Assembly (NCBI GenBank): GCA_938040985.1
Contig: CALHZD010000048.1
Location: 1-38,129 of the forward strand
Length of the DNA stretch: 38,129 bases
Direction: 5' to 3'
DNA from: an uncultured Propionivibrio sp.
GTDB lineage: Bacteria > Pseudomonadota > Gammaproteobacteria > Burkholderiales > Rhodocyclaceae
Shown in pieces: positions 1 through 8,307 of this stretch. The notes under the pieces are model-generated. The model did no database searches. It saw only the letters and a list, made by a program, of their open reading frames with translations, and was not told the DNA's origin. Position 1 is the stretch's first letter; every line of letters begins with the position of its first letter. A program made the translations under genes and the position numbers.

Positions 1-120
1 CTCCGTTTCACTCATCGGCGCCTTGGACCTCTACAAGACCTTACTTAAACTGCTCAGAAACAACCCTCTAAGACCTTTTTAATTTAACTTATCGGCTTAC
101 AGAAGACTAACTTATACGTT

Positions 121-140
121 TATGTTTCACGTGAAACATA
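121..140. promoter_or_regulatory. parS: parS-type centromere site (ParB binding)
   Basis: A 20-bp perfect palindrome whose central 16 bases, TGTTTCACGTGAAACA at 123-138, match the widely conserved bacterial parS consensus (TGTTNCACGTGAAACA). Such sites bind ParB and seed the partition complex close to oriC. Its place just downstream of gyrB, about 4 kb from the DnaA boxes, fits that role. No parB gene is in the window. Confidence 0.9.
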
Positions 141-246
141 CAAAATGCAAATGATCAATTTTTATCATTTCATTACCATCTAAAGCAGATGCTGTTATTG
201 TAAATAATCTTGGCTTTTAAAATTTTTGAGTGCAAAACAGAAAGTC

Positions 247-2709
247 TCATACGTCGATATTGCCCGCTGATAAAGCATTAACTTCAATAAAATTACGCCG
301 CGGTTCGACAGACTCGCCCATTAAAGTTGTAAAAATTTCATCAGCACCAATAGCATCTTCTATCTTGACTCTTAACAGCCTTCGTACTTTAGGGTCCATT
401 GTGGTCTCCCAAAGTTGTTCTGGATTCATCTCTCCCAAACCTTTATAGCGTTGCTTACTAATACTACGCTCTACTTCATTAAGCAACCAACGCATCGTAT
501 CCGAAAAATTTAAAACAGCTTGTTTCTTATCACCACGTACAACATAGCCGCCTTTGCCAAATAACCCGGATAACATTTTCGCAATCTTGCGTAAATGACG
601 ATAATCTCCGCTCGCTAAAAAATCTTCATCAATAAAGCCTAATTTAAGATTCCCGTGATGATTTCTTTCTAAACAAAGCTGCCAAGATTCTTTTGTTTCA
701 TCATAATAAGCAAAAACTCGGATGTCAGACTTTTCTTTAAGCGCTTGCGAAAGCATTTGTGCGCTATTTTCAGCACTTTCTCGACTCCCTAAAACGACAT
801 CAATATCGGCGTCGACTAGGGCATGAAGTACATCACAGTCTATAAAATGCGAGAGGCGATTAATGATAGCCATAGCAAGCAAATACTCATGCGCCAGTGT
901 GTCAAGGGCTTCGCCTACGATTTCCGAAGAATCCGCTTTAGGAATCAGTCTAACGTCAGAAAGAGCAATATTAAGCATATACTGATTCAATGCCTGATCA
1001 TCTTTAAGATAACTTTCGCTCTTACCATGTTTAATTTTATATAGTGGCGGCTGAGCAATGTAAATATGCCCATTTTCTATCAGCTGTGGCATCTGACGGT
1101 AAAAAAATGTCAAAAGTAGAGTACGGATATGGGCGCCATCCACATCCGCATCGGTCATTAAAATAATGCGGTGATAACGTAGTTTTTCCGGCTTATAATC
1201 ATCTTTACCAATACCAGTTCCCAAGGCAGTAATCAAAGTAGCTATAGCTTCGCTAGAGATGAGTTTCTCAAAACGCGCTTTTTCAACGTTAAGCACCTTG
1301 CCCCGCAAGGGAAGAATTGCTTGAAATTTTCGATCACGCCCCTGTTTCGCCGAGCCTCCCGCAGAATCTCCCTCAACAAGATAAAGTTCAGAAAGAGCAG
1401 GATCCTTTTCCTGACAATCAGCCAGTTTTCCAGGTAAACCTACGCCATCAAGCAAGCCTTTTCGCCGCGTCATTTCACGCGCCCGGCGAGCCGCATCCCG
1501 AGCACGCGCTGCTTCGATAATTTTTCCAGTAATTACTTTAGCATCCGCCGGTCTTTCGGCAAGAAACTCAGCCAGGCGCTGAGCAACAACTTCCTCAACT
1601 GCTGGGCGCGCCTCCGATGAAACCAATTTCATCTTTGTCTGCGAAGCAAATTTTGGATCTGGCATCTTAATCGACAACACACAGGCTAAACCCTCGCGCA
1701 TATCATCGCCTGTAATTTCTACTTTTGCTTTTTTAGCAATTTCATTTTCATCAATATATTTATTAATGACGCGGGTCATCGCCATACGCAAACCAGTCAG
1801 ATGTGTCCCTCCATCCGCCTGTGGAATATTGTTCGTAAAACACAAAACTTGTTCAGCATAGGTATCATTCCATTGCATAGCCACTTCAACAGTAATTACA
1901 CCGCCATTGGGTAGTGTAGATTCACCAGAAGCATAAAAAATATTCGGATGAATTATTGTTTTGGCACGATTAATGTATTCAACAAAACCCTTAACGCCGC
2001 CAGAAAATGCAAAATTTTCCTCTTTTCTTGTGCGTTGATCAATCAATCGAATTTTGACTCCATTATTAAGAAATGAAAGTTCACGTAAACGCTTAGCAAT
2101 AATTTCATAGTGATATTTGATTGGACCGAAAATCTCTTCATCAGCCATATAATGTACTTTCGTACCACGCTTTTCAGTATCGCTAACAATACGGGGAGGA
2201 GATACCTCAACACCATTTTGAATCTCGATTAATCGATCAGTAACTACGCCCCGTTCAAAATTAAGTTGATATTTTTTACCTTCCCGAGCAATTGTTAAAC
2301 GCAGCCACCTGGAAAGCGCATTGACACAAGAAACGCCAACACCATGCAAACCACCAGAAACCTTATAAGAATTTTGATTAAATTTTCCCCCCGCATGCAA
2401 TACACACATAACAATTTCTGCTGCTGAACGTTTCGGTTCGTGTTTATCATCAAACTTAATACCAATAGGAATTCCACGCCCATTGTCCGCAACAGAAATC
2501 GAATTATCGGCATGAATTGTGATAACAATATCATCACAGTAACCAGCAAGCGCCTCGTCAATAGAATTATCAACAACTTCAAAAACCATATGATGTAAGC
2601 CTGTACCATCCGACGTATCGCCAATATACATTCCCGGACGTTTGCGAACGGCTTCAAGACCTTCCAATTGTTGAATACTTGACTCATCGTAAGCATCTTG
2701 CCGACTCAT
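247..2709 (-). CDS. gyrB: DNA gyrase subunit B
   Basis: ATPase subunit of DNA gyrase (GyrA2B2), which introduces negative supercoils in the cytoplasm. The 820 residues hold a GHKL ATPase domain (EVVDNSIDEA near 44-53, DNGRGIP near 75-81, GGLHGVG near 119-125), the transducer, and a TOPRIM domain with EGDSAGGS near 446 and the metal-binding DADVDG near 520. A region of roughly 170 residues inserted after TOPRIM is typical of proteobacterial GyrB. The tail carries RYKGLGEMNPEQLW. Length is close to E. coli GyrB (804). The ATG start has AAGGA about 9 nt upstream. It is third in the dnaA-dnaN-gyrB series, 70 bp after dnaN. The gene is much more AT-rich than those beyond 6 kb. recF, often found between dnaN and gyrB, is absent here. 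Confidence 0.98.
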   Translation of the reverse strand: MSRQDAYDESSIQQLEGLEAVRKRPGMYIGDTSDGTGLHHMVFEVVDNSIDEALAGYCDDIVITIHADNSISVADNGRGIPIGIKFDDKHEPKRSAAEIVMCVLHAGGKFNQNSYKVSGGLHGVGVSCVNALSRWLRLTIAREGKKYQLNFERGVVTDRLIEIQNGVEVSPPRIVSDTEKRGTKVHYMADEEIFGPIKYHYEIIAKRLRELSFLNNGVKIRLIDQRTRKEENFAFSGGVKGFVEYINRAKTIIHPNIFYASGESTLPNGGVITVEVAMQWNDTYAEQVLCFTNNIPQADGGTHLTGLRMAMTRVINKYIDENEIAKKAKVEITGDDMREGLACVLSIKMPDPKFASQTKMKLVSSEARPAVEEVVAQRLAEFLAERPADAKVITGKIIEAARARDAARRAREMTRRKGLLDGVGLPGKLADCQEKDPALSELYLVEGDSAGGSAKQGRDRKFQAILPLRGKVLNVEKARFEKLISSEAIATLITALGTGIGKDDYKPEKLRYHRIILMTDADVDGAHIRTLLLTFFYRQMPQLIENGHIYIAQPPLYKIKHGKSESYLKDDQALNQYMLNIALSDVRLIPKADSSEIVGEALDTLAHEYLLAMAIINRLSHFIDCDVLHALVDADIDVVLGSRESAENSAQMLSQALKEKSDIRVFAYYDETKESWQLCLERNHHGNLKLGFIDEDFLASGDYRHLRKIAKMLSGLFGKGGYVVRGDKKQAVLNFSDTMRWLLNEVERSISKQRYKGLGEMNPEQLWETTMDPKVRRLLRVKIEDAIGADEIFTTLMGESVEPRRNFIEVNALSAGNIDV

Positions 2710-2779
2710 ATTTTCAATTCCTTTTATATTGCTTAAATCATTTTACATAAAATAAAAATCTACTTGATTATATAAAAAG

Positions 2780-3898
2780 CTAAATTCTCATAGGCATTAC
2801 AACATATTTAAAATGATCATTATCAGGAATTGTAATCAATGAACTTGAATTAGCATCGTTAAACCCCCACTCAATCATTTCCGCAGTCGTATTATTAAGA
2901 ACATCAAGCAAATATCCAACATTAAAACCAACATCCAACGGATCCCCATGAAACTCAACTTCAATTTCTTCTTGAGCTTCTTCTTGTTCAGTATTTGCTG
3001 CAATTATTTTTAAAATACCATTGGAAAGCAAAAGACGAATTCCACGAAACTTTTCATTAGTCAAAATAGCGGCACGAACCATTGACTGATATAAGTCAGT
3101 ACGATTAAGAACAATTGTGCTTTTTAATGAAGCAGGAATTACGCGTTCATAGTCAGGAAATTTACCATCAATTAATTTAGAAACAAGATCAATTTGTTTA
3201 AATTGAAAACGGATCTGATTGCTTGCCAGTTCAATATGTAAAAGCTCATCAGAATCATCAAGTTGACGACTAAGTTCAAGCACTGTTTTACGCGGCAAAA
3301 TAAATTCTTGGTGAGGTAAGTTAGATTCGTCTTCAACATTTAATGCCATACTAGCATAAGCTAAGCGGTGCCCATCAGTCGCTACTGCCCGCAAATACTT
3401 TCCGTCAATAAGTAATAGTAAACCATTAAGATAATAACGTACATCTTGAGTCGCCATAGCAAATTGTGTTTGTCCAAGTAAATGGCGAAATTGTTTCTGT
3501 GTTACTGTAATTTTCTTAGAGCTGTCCTCAGATATTGCCATACGCGGAAAATCTGAAGCAGGCAATGTTTGTAAGCTAAAACGACTTTTTTCTGTACGGA
3601 TTAGTAAACGTTTCTCATCAAGACTTAAACTAACTTCACTGTTTTCTGGAAGTAAACGAAGAATATCTTGAAGTTTTTTGGCACTCACTGTTACAGCACC
3701 ATCGTTTTCTCCTATTGTCCCATTCGTCACTGTTGTAATTTGGATTTCTATATCTGTTGCTAAAAAAGTTAATCGATCTTCTTCTTTTTCCAGTAAGACA
3801 TTAGAAAGTATAGGTAAAGTATGCCGTTTTTCAACAATACCAGAAACAGATAGTAATGGAGATAAAAGCATATCACGTTGACTTTTAATAAGTAACAT
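2780..3898 (-). CDS. dnaN: DNA polymerase III beta sliding clamp
   Basis: Processivity clamp that encircles DNA as a homodimer and tethers polymerase III and other partners. The 372 residues match the usual length (E. coli 366), with the typical start MLLIKSQRDMLLSPLLSVSGIVEKR at a lower level of detail (K-x-L-x-P-L-x3-GIVE), the internal RFxLQTLPASDFP segment and the final VVMPMRI that closes the partner-binding pocket. The ATG start has AGGA 8 nt upstream. It follows dnaA on the same strand across a 221-bp origin-like gap, so it may have its own promoter. Base composition is very AT-rich: I counted 17 G+C in 60 at 3001-3060. Confidence 0.98.
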   Translation of the reverse strand: MLLIKSQRDMLLSPLLSVSGIVEKRHTLPILSNVLLEKEEDRLTFLATDIEIQITTVTNGTIGENDGAVTVSAKKLQDILRLLPENSEVSLSLDEKRLLIRTEKSRFSLQTLPASDFPRMAISEDSSKKITVTQKQFRHLLGQTQFAMATQDVRYYLNGLLLLIDGKYLRAVATDGHRLAYASMALNVEDESNLPHQEFILPRKTVLELSRQLDDSDELLHIELASNQIRFQFKQIDLVSKLIDGKFPDYERVIPASLKSTIVLNRTDLYQSMVRAAILTNEKFRGIRLLLSNGILKIIAANTEQEEAQEEIEVEFHGDPLDVGFNVGYLLDVLNNTTAEMIEWGFNDANSSSLITIPDNDHFKYVVMPMRI

Positions 3899-4119
3899 AT
3901 ATATAAATCCTATATTGATTAACTATCGATAAAAGCTGTGAATATCTAGATATATACATTAAAATTCAATTAGTTATGTAATAAATATAGACGTGAAAAA
4001 TTTATGTATATTATTGTGTATAAACATTGGATAAATATACTTTTTAACCTATTCTTTCTATTACTAACATGTTATACACATCTAAAAATCAGTTTATTCA
4101 CATAGTACATAATTCTTAG
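3899..4119. other. oriC: Candidate oriC: AT-rich DnaA-box cluster between dnaN and dnaA
   Basis: The 221-bp gap contains three perfect copies of the DnaA box TTATNCACA: TTATACACA at 4072-4080 (plus), TTATTCACA at 4094-4102 (plus), and TTATACACA on the minus strand at 4015-4023. A one-mismatch copy lies at 3937-3945 (TGTGAATAT, minus orientation). The stretch 3940-4015 is almost entirely A+T and could serve as an unwinding element. Position beside dnaA and near a parS site supports an origin. The dnaA-rpmH gap, with one more box, may form the second half of a bipartite origin. Which half opens cannot be told from sequence. Confidence 0.75.
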
Positions 4120-5529
4120 CTATCCTTTCAATATCTGTTGTAAAACATGTAGATCATGATTTAGACTATTATCTTCTATACGCAAATTTTCGATCGTTCG
4201 GACAGCGTGTAATACTGTCGTATGATCACGACCGCCAAAAGATTCGCCAATTGACGGGTAGCTTTTTGAAGTAAGGTTTTTAGCAAGCCACATGGCTACT
4301 TGCCTTGGTCTCACGATTGAACGCGAACGTTTTGATGAAAATAAATCGGAAACCTTTATTTTAAAATATTCAGCAACAGTTTTTTGAATATTTTCTATAG
4401 TAATCTGCCGGTTAACTGCACCAATCAAATCTTTAAGTGACTCTTTAGCTAGATCAAGATCAATTTTTCTCATATGAAACGAAGCAAATGCAATTACTTT
4501 TTTTAAAGCACCTTCAAGTTCTCGAACATTAGACCGCAAATGTTTGGCAATGTAAAAAGCAACGTCATCGCTCAAAATGATCTTATCAATTTCTGCCTTC
4601 TTTTTTAAAATCGCTACCCGCATTTCAGTTTCTGGTGGCTCAATTTGAACAGTCAACCCCCAGTCAAAGCGAGTAATAAGCCGATCATCAAGACCAGAAA
4701 TATCTTTGGGGTAAGTATCGCAACTAATAACAATCTGCTTATAAGATTCAATCAGTGTATTAAAAACAAAAAAAAGTTCTTCTTGTGTCCGGTTTTTTCC
4801 ATTTAAAAATTGAACATCATCTAAAAGTAAAACATCAAGTGAGCGGTAATACTTCTTAAAACTATCAAAAGATTTTTTCTGATAAGCACGAACTACGTCC
4901 GAATAGTAATCTTCCGCATGTACATAGCGTACAATAGTTTGTGGGCTGTATTGTAAAATATAATTGCCAATAGCATGCATAAGATGGGTTTTACCCAAAC
5001 CCGTGCTACCATAAACAAATAGTGGATTATACGTTGAATCGCCTGGACTACGGGCAACTTGCATTGCAGCCGCGCGTGCCAGTTCGTTTGCCCTGCCGAC
5101 AATTAAGTTTTCAAAGGTAAAATTAAGGATTAAACGGGTTTTTTCATAAAAAGCCAGTTTTTCAACAGACATTTTTTCGTTTTTTTCTGTTGTAACCATA
5201 TCAACGATAGTCGATTTGACGGCGGAAGCGGTATCAGATGATATACGTTTTTCTAACAGTGGTTGTTTAGCGGGGTTTTCCGCTACCAACAAGGAAACCG
5301 AAACAGGGAAAGAAAAAAAAGTCAGAGCTAATTCTTCAATGCGAGCAAGGTAACGTTCTTTTGTCCATTTGAGAATAAAACCATTTGGTGCTAAAAGACG
5401 TAAACCATCCTCAGGGTTATCCCCGCCTTCAAGACGAAGCGGACGTATCCAGGTATTAAATTGCTGGGCAGGAAGTTCTTGTTCGAACTGGCTCAAACAG
5501 AAAGCCCAAAAATTATTAATCGCATGCAT
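4120..5529 (-). CDS. dnaA: Chromosomal replication initiator DnaA
   Basis: AAA+ initiator that binds DnaA boxes and opens oriC. The 469 residues show domain I (FWAFCLSQFEQELPAQQFNTW near 7-27 in outline: F-W-x3-L-x4-EQELP-x-QQFNTWIRPL), a short domain II, an ATPase domain with Walker A GSTGLGKTH (174-182) and Walker B LLLDDVQF (234-241), and a C-terminal DNA-binding domain with the DnaA signature GGRDHTTVLHAV (about 432-443). Length agrees with E. coli (467). The ATG start has only a weak ribosome site. The upstream gap holds a DnaA box at 5615-5623, consistent with autoregulation. Like dnaN and gyrB it is AT-rich. Confidence 0.98.
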   Translation of the reverse strand: MHAINNFWAFCLSQFEQELPAQQFNTWIRPLRLEGGDNPEDGLRLLAPNGFILKWTKERYLARIEELALTFFSFPVSVSLLVAENPAKQPLLEKRISSDTASAVKSTIVDMVTTEKNEKMSVEKLAFYEKTRLILNFTFENLIVGRANELARAAAMQVARSPGDSTYNPLFVYGSTGLGKTHLMHAIGNYILQYSPQTIVRYVHAEDYYSDVVRAYQKKSFDSFKKYYRSLDVLLLDDVQFLNGKNRTQEELFFVFNTLIESYKQIVISCDTYPKDISGLDDRLITRFDWGLTVQIEPPETEMRVAILKKKAEIDKIILSDDVAFYIAKHLRSNVRELEGALKKVIAFASFHMRKIDLDLAKESLKDLIGAVNRQITIENIQKTVAEYFKIKVSDLFSSKRSRSIVRPRQVAMWLAKNLTSKSYPSIGESFGGRDHTTVLHAVRTIENLRIEDNSLNHDLHVLQQILKG

Positions 5530-5614
5530 TAGAGATAAGTATCTTCTTGATCCGCGAGATAACTCGACTGGGACAGTCCAACCTATCTTGTTATTTTAAC
5601 CTGTTGGACAATAG

Positions 5615-5623
5615 TTATCCACA
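5615..5623 (+). promoter_or_regulatory. DnaA box upstream of dnaA
   Basis: TTATCCACA, a perfect match to the high-affinity DnaA box, lies 86 bp upstream of the dnaA start. It is followed by an A+T-only-like run (about 5636-5661) that could be an unwinding element. It may serve dnaA autorepression, origin function, or both. Confidence 0.75.
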
Positions 5624-5661
5624 ACATGACATGGTAAAAAATTTATATTTTTAAATAATTC

Positions 5662-5691
5662 TTGACAAACAATGAACTATCAATGTTTAAT
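5662..5691 (+). promoter_or_regulatory. Sigma-70 type promoter for rpmH-rnpA
   Basis: A perfect -35 TTGACA (5662-5667) is followed after 18 bp by TTTAAT (5686-5691), a 5 of 6 match to the -10 consensus, about 39 bp before the rpmH start. The minus-strand reading of the same block (TTGTCA, complement of 5663-5668) is a possible -35 for dnaA, so the two divergent promoters may overlap. The assignment for rpmH is good; that for dnaA is weak. Confidence 0.65.
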
Positions 5692-5729
5692 GCACAATTT
5701 TCACTGTAACGAAAACTGAAGGTTTACTC

Positions 5730-5864
5730 ATGAAACGTACTTATCAGCCATCTGTCATCCGTCGTAAACGCACTCATGGTTTTCTTGTCCGCATGTCAAC
5801 CCGGAGCGGCCGAGCTGTCATCCGCGCTCGGCGCGCCAAGGGACGCCATCGCCTAGCGGTCTAG
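5730..5864 (+). CDS. rpmH: 50S ribosomal protein L34
   Basis: A 44-residue, strongly basic protein of the large ribosomal subunit. It begins MKRTYQPSVIRRKRTHGFLV (the family hallmark), continues with RMSTRSGRAVIRARRAKGRHRLAV and stops with TAG. Length is standard for the family (44-46). The ATG has GAAGG 7 nt upstream, and a promoter lies at 5662-5691. It heads the rpmH-rnpA-yidD-yidC-mnmE series and lies divergent from dnaA, the classic arrangement at proteobacterial origins. Confidence 0.97.
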   Translation: MKRTYQPSVIRRKRTHGFLVRMSTRSGRAVIRARRAKGRHRLAV

Positions 5865-5912
5865 GCTTAGTATCTGCGGATCAAACAACTGCACGAGCCA
5901 AAATCAGAAGCT

Positions 5913-6296
5913 ATGGCCCCATCTTCGCCCCTAAACAGGCTGGGTTTTCCGCGGCAGTATCGATTGACAAAAACGGATGAATATTCATCCGTTTTTGGTT
6001 TCAGGAAAGCTCTGAAAAGCTGCCATTTCTTGTTGCATTACCGGATCCGTCCTTCTTCTGATGTGGGGGATGGCGCCCGGCTCGGACTGGTTGTTGCCAA
6101 GCGATTGTTACGCCGCGCCATTGATCGCAATCTAGTAAGGCGTCTTGCCAGAGAAAGCTTCCGTGTGTTGCATCCTCGTCTGATGCCAAGAGACTTTGTT
6201 CTACGATTGGTAAATCGCCCCGACTCGCTCGATCGAAAAACACTGGCAGAAGAGATCCGCAATCTGATGCAGAAAACCTTGTCAAATTCTTGGTAA
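5913..6296 (+). CDS. rnpA: Ribonuclease P protein component
   Basis: Small basic protein that assists the RNase P RNA in maturing tRNA 5' ends. The 127 residues contain the RNase P protein signature, RLGLVVAKRLLRRAIDRN followed by RRLARESFR (about 57-83), and the N-terminal RLTKTDEYSSVF typical of the family. The ATG at 5913 is the only methionine ahead of the conserved part. It follows rpmH by 48 bp and precedes yidD by 13 bp. Oddly, codons 19-29 lie in a 30-bp perfect DNA palindrome (separate entry) that could fold in the mRNA and limit readthrough or translation. Confidence 0.95.
   Translation: MAPSSPLNRLGFPRQYRLTKTDEYSSVFGFRKALKSCHFLLHYRIRPSSDVGDGARLGLVVAKRLLRRAIDRNLVRRLARESFRVLHPRLMPRDFVLRLVNRPDSLDRKTLAEEIRNLMQKTLSNSW
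5968..5997. repeat. 30-bp perfect palindrome inside rnpA
   Basis: Two 15-base arms (first arm CAAAAACGGATGAAT) are exact reverse complements with no spacer. As RNA this gives a stem of about 13 bp closed by ATAT, with As on the 5' side and a U run on the 3' side, resembling an intrinsic terminator or attenuator but low in GC. It sits in coding sequence for LTKTDEYSSVF, a conserved stretch of RnpA. Whether it is functional is inference. Confidence 0.85.
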
Positions 6297-6309
6297 TCTT
6301 GGTAAACCA

Positions 6310-6519
6310 ATGAAAAACATGATCTTGCTCATGATTCGTTGTTACCGTTTGGCCGTCAGTCCGATGCTCGGACAACGTTGCCGGTTTTTTCCAAGCTGTT
6401 CGGAATACACATCAGAAGCCATTGAAAAGTATGGTGTTTGCACAGGAATTTGCTTGGGAGTCGCCCGTATCTTTCGTTGCCACCCGTGGAATCCGGGTGG
6501 TTTCGATCCTGTTCCATGA
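6310..6519 (+). CDS. yidD: Membrane protein insertion efficiency factor YidD
   Basis: Small protein thought to help YidC-dependent insertion of inner-membrane proteins. The 69 residues carry the full family signature: IRCYRLAVSPMLG, CRFFPSCSEYTSEAI with the conserved cysteines, and the ending CHPWNPGGFDPVP. An amphipathic N-terminal helix associates with the membrane. It starts 13 bp after rnpA and ends 19 bp before yidC, so the three are probably cotranscribed. Length is a little shorter than E. coli YidD (85), which has a longer tail. Confidence 0.95.
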   Translation: MKNMILLMIRCYRLAVSPMLGQRCRFFPSCSEYTSEAIEKYGVCTGICLGVARIFRCHPWNPGGFDPVP

Positions 6520-6538
6520 TTTTCGACAATAGACCTTA

Positions 6539-8212
6539 ATGGATAATAAGAGACTGATTTTATTGGCGATTTTTTTGTTTTCCCTCTTTATGTTATGGGA
6601 TGCGTGGCAAAAACAAAATCGTCTTCCCGCGCCGGTAACGCAAGCGCAAACGGCAACTCAGGGCAGTGTTGTGCCCACACCATCCGCCCCGTCCGGGAAT
6701 CCGGCGCCCGAGGCTATTCCCGAAGCCTTAGCCACCGGTGAAAATAAAGTATCGGAAGCGATTACCATCAAGACTGACTTGCTGACGGCTAAAATTTCTC
6801 TTCAAGGCGGCGACATTGTCGAGCTTCTGCTCAACGACTATAAAACTGTCGAGGATAAAAACAGGGTATTTGCCTTGTTTGAGCCGAAACATCACTACGT
6901 TGCGCAAAGCGGCCTGATCGGCGAAGGACTGGCGAATCACAAGACGCAATTCTCAGCGCTTGCCGGGCCGCGCGAGCTGAGCGCTGATGATAAAACCGTG
7001 CAACTGCATCTGGAAGCGACAACAGGCGGCGTTACGGTCACTAAAATTTACACCTTTACTCGTGGCAGCTACCTGATCGATGTTGTGCAAGAAATTGACA
7101 ACGGTAGCCAAAAAACGCTTTCCGCTCATGCCTACTATCAATTGCAGCGAGATACGGTGACGCCCGATGGGGAGAGCGGCATGGCGAAAATTTTTACCGG
7201 CCCGGCTGTGTATTCCGAGCAGGAAAAATACCAAAAAATTAGTTTTGAAGACATCGAAAAAGGCAAGGCAAAATTTATCGAGAAAGCCAGTGACGGCTGG
7301 ATTGCCATGGTTCAGCATTACTTTGTCTCGGCATGGATTCCGCAAGAAAATCTATCCCGCGAATATTTCATTCGCAAGCTGGGCGCCGATATTTCAGCGG
7401 GCGTGATCGTGCCGATGCCGCAGGTTGCTCCGGGCGAAAAAGCCAGCCGATCAGTTTCGCTCTACGCCGGGCCGCAGATTCAGTCCGTTCTCAATCAGCT
7501 TGCCAAGCCGGCGGAAGAAGGCGGTATCGGCGCGAAAGGTTTGGCGCTGGTGGTCGATTACGGTTGGCTAACCATCGTCGCCGCCCCGATTTTCTGGTGT
7601 CTGGAAATGATCCACAAACTGGTCGGCAACTGGGGGTGGGCAATCATCATCCTGACTATCATCATCAAGCTGCTGTTCTTCCCGCTCTCGGCGGCAAGTT
7701 ATAAGTCGATGGCTAAAATGAAGGCGGTGGCGCCGCGTATGAATGCGCTCAGAGAGCGTTATGGCGATGACAAACAGCGTATCAACCAGGAACTGATGAA
7801 TCTCTACCGTACCGAAAAAATCAATCCGCTGGGCGGCTGTCTGCCGATTCTGATCCAGATTCCGGTATTCCTCGCCCTATATTGGGCACTCCTGGGCGCG
7901 GTTGAAATGCGAGATGCGCCGTGGATTTTCTGGATCAAGGATCTCTCGTCCAAAGACCCGTACTATGTTCTACCGATCATCATGGCTGTCACCATGTTTA
8001 TCCAGACCAAACTAAACCCGACGCCGCCTGACCCGATGCAAGCCAAGGTCATGCTGATGATGCCGCTGGTGTTTGGCTTTATGTTCCTTTTCTTCCCGGC
8101 CGGGCTGGTTCTGTACTGGGTGGTCAATAACATTTTTTCCATTGTTCAGCAATGGCAGATCACGCGGATGATCGAAAGCGGCGGCAAGGCGGCTAACGAT
8201 GCCAAGGCCTGA
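6539..8212 (+). CDS. yidC: Membrane protein insertase YidC
   Basis: Oxa1/YidC/Alb3 insertase of the inner membrane, acting alone or with SecYEG. The 557 residues begin with a signal-anchor (MDNKRLILLAIFLFSLFMLWDA in outline, hydrophobic residues 5-20), followed by a Pro/Ala-rich linker, a large periplasmic domain (about 75-330), and the conserved five-helix core from about 340 with LGGCLPILIQIPVFLALYWAL in outline (GGCLP-x2-QIPVF) and the ending helix FPAGLVLYWVVNN. Length is typical for Gram-negative YidC (E. coli 548). From here on G+C is clearly higher than in the dnaA block. Confidence 0.97.
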   Translation: MDNKRLILLAIFLFSLFMLWDAWQKQNRLPAPVTQAQTATQGSVVPTPSAPSGNPAPEAIPEALATGENKVSEAITIKTDLLTAKISLQGGDIVELLLNDYKTVEDKNRVFALFEPKHHYVAQSGLIGEGLANHKTQFSALAGPRELSADDKTVQLHLEATTGGVTVTKIYTFTRGSYLIDVVQEIDNGSQKTLSAHAYYQLQRDTVTPDGESGMAKIFTGPAVYSEQEKYQKISFEDIEKGKAKFIEKASDGWIAMVQHYFVSAWIPQENLSREYFIRKLGADISAGVIVPMPQVAPGEKASRSVSLYAGPQIQSVLNQLAKPAEEGGIGAKGLALVVDYGWLTIVAAPIFWCLEMIHKLVGNWGWAIIILTIIIKLLFFPLSAASYKSMAKMKAVAPRMNALRERYGDDKQRINQELMNLYRTEKINPLGGCLPILIQIPVFLALYWALLGAVEMRDAPWIFWIKDLSSKDPYYVLPIIMAVTMFIQTKLNPTPPDPMQAKVMLMMPLVFGFMFLFFPAGLVLYWVVNNIFSIVQQWQITRMIESGGKAANDAKA

Positions 8213-8307
8213 AGCGGCGGGACGGCTGTTCTGGAACGTGCGGTGAAGAAAATCGGGGCGGTTGAAGCATCGCTTTAGCCGCCTGTTTTTTGTACTGATT
8301 AAGATGC

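Noticed and set aside
2..82. A 26-codon open frame ending in TAA at the left edge, possibly the C-terminus of a plus-strand gene
   Set aside because: Another frame is also open over the same bases and the residues match no family I recognise; too little sequence to support it.
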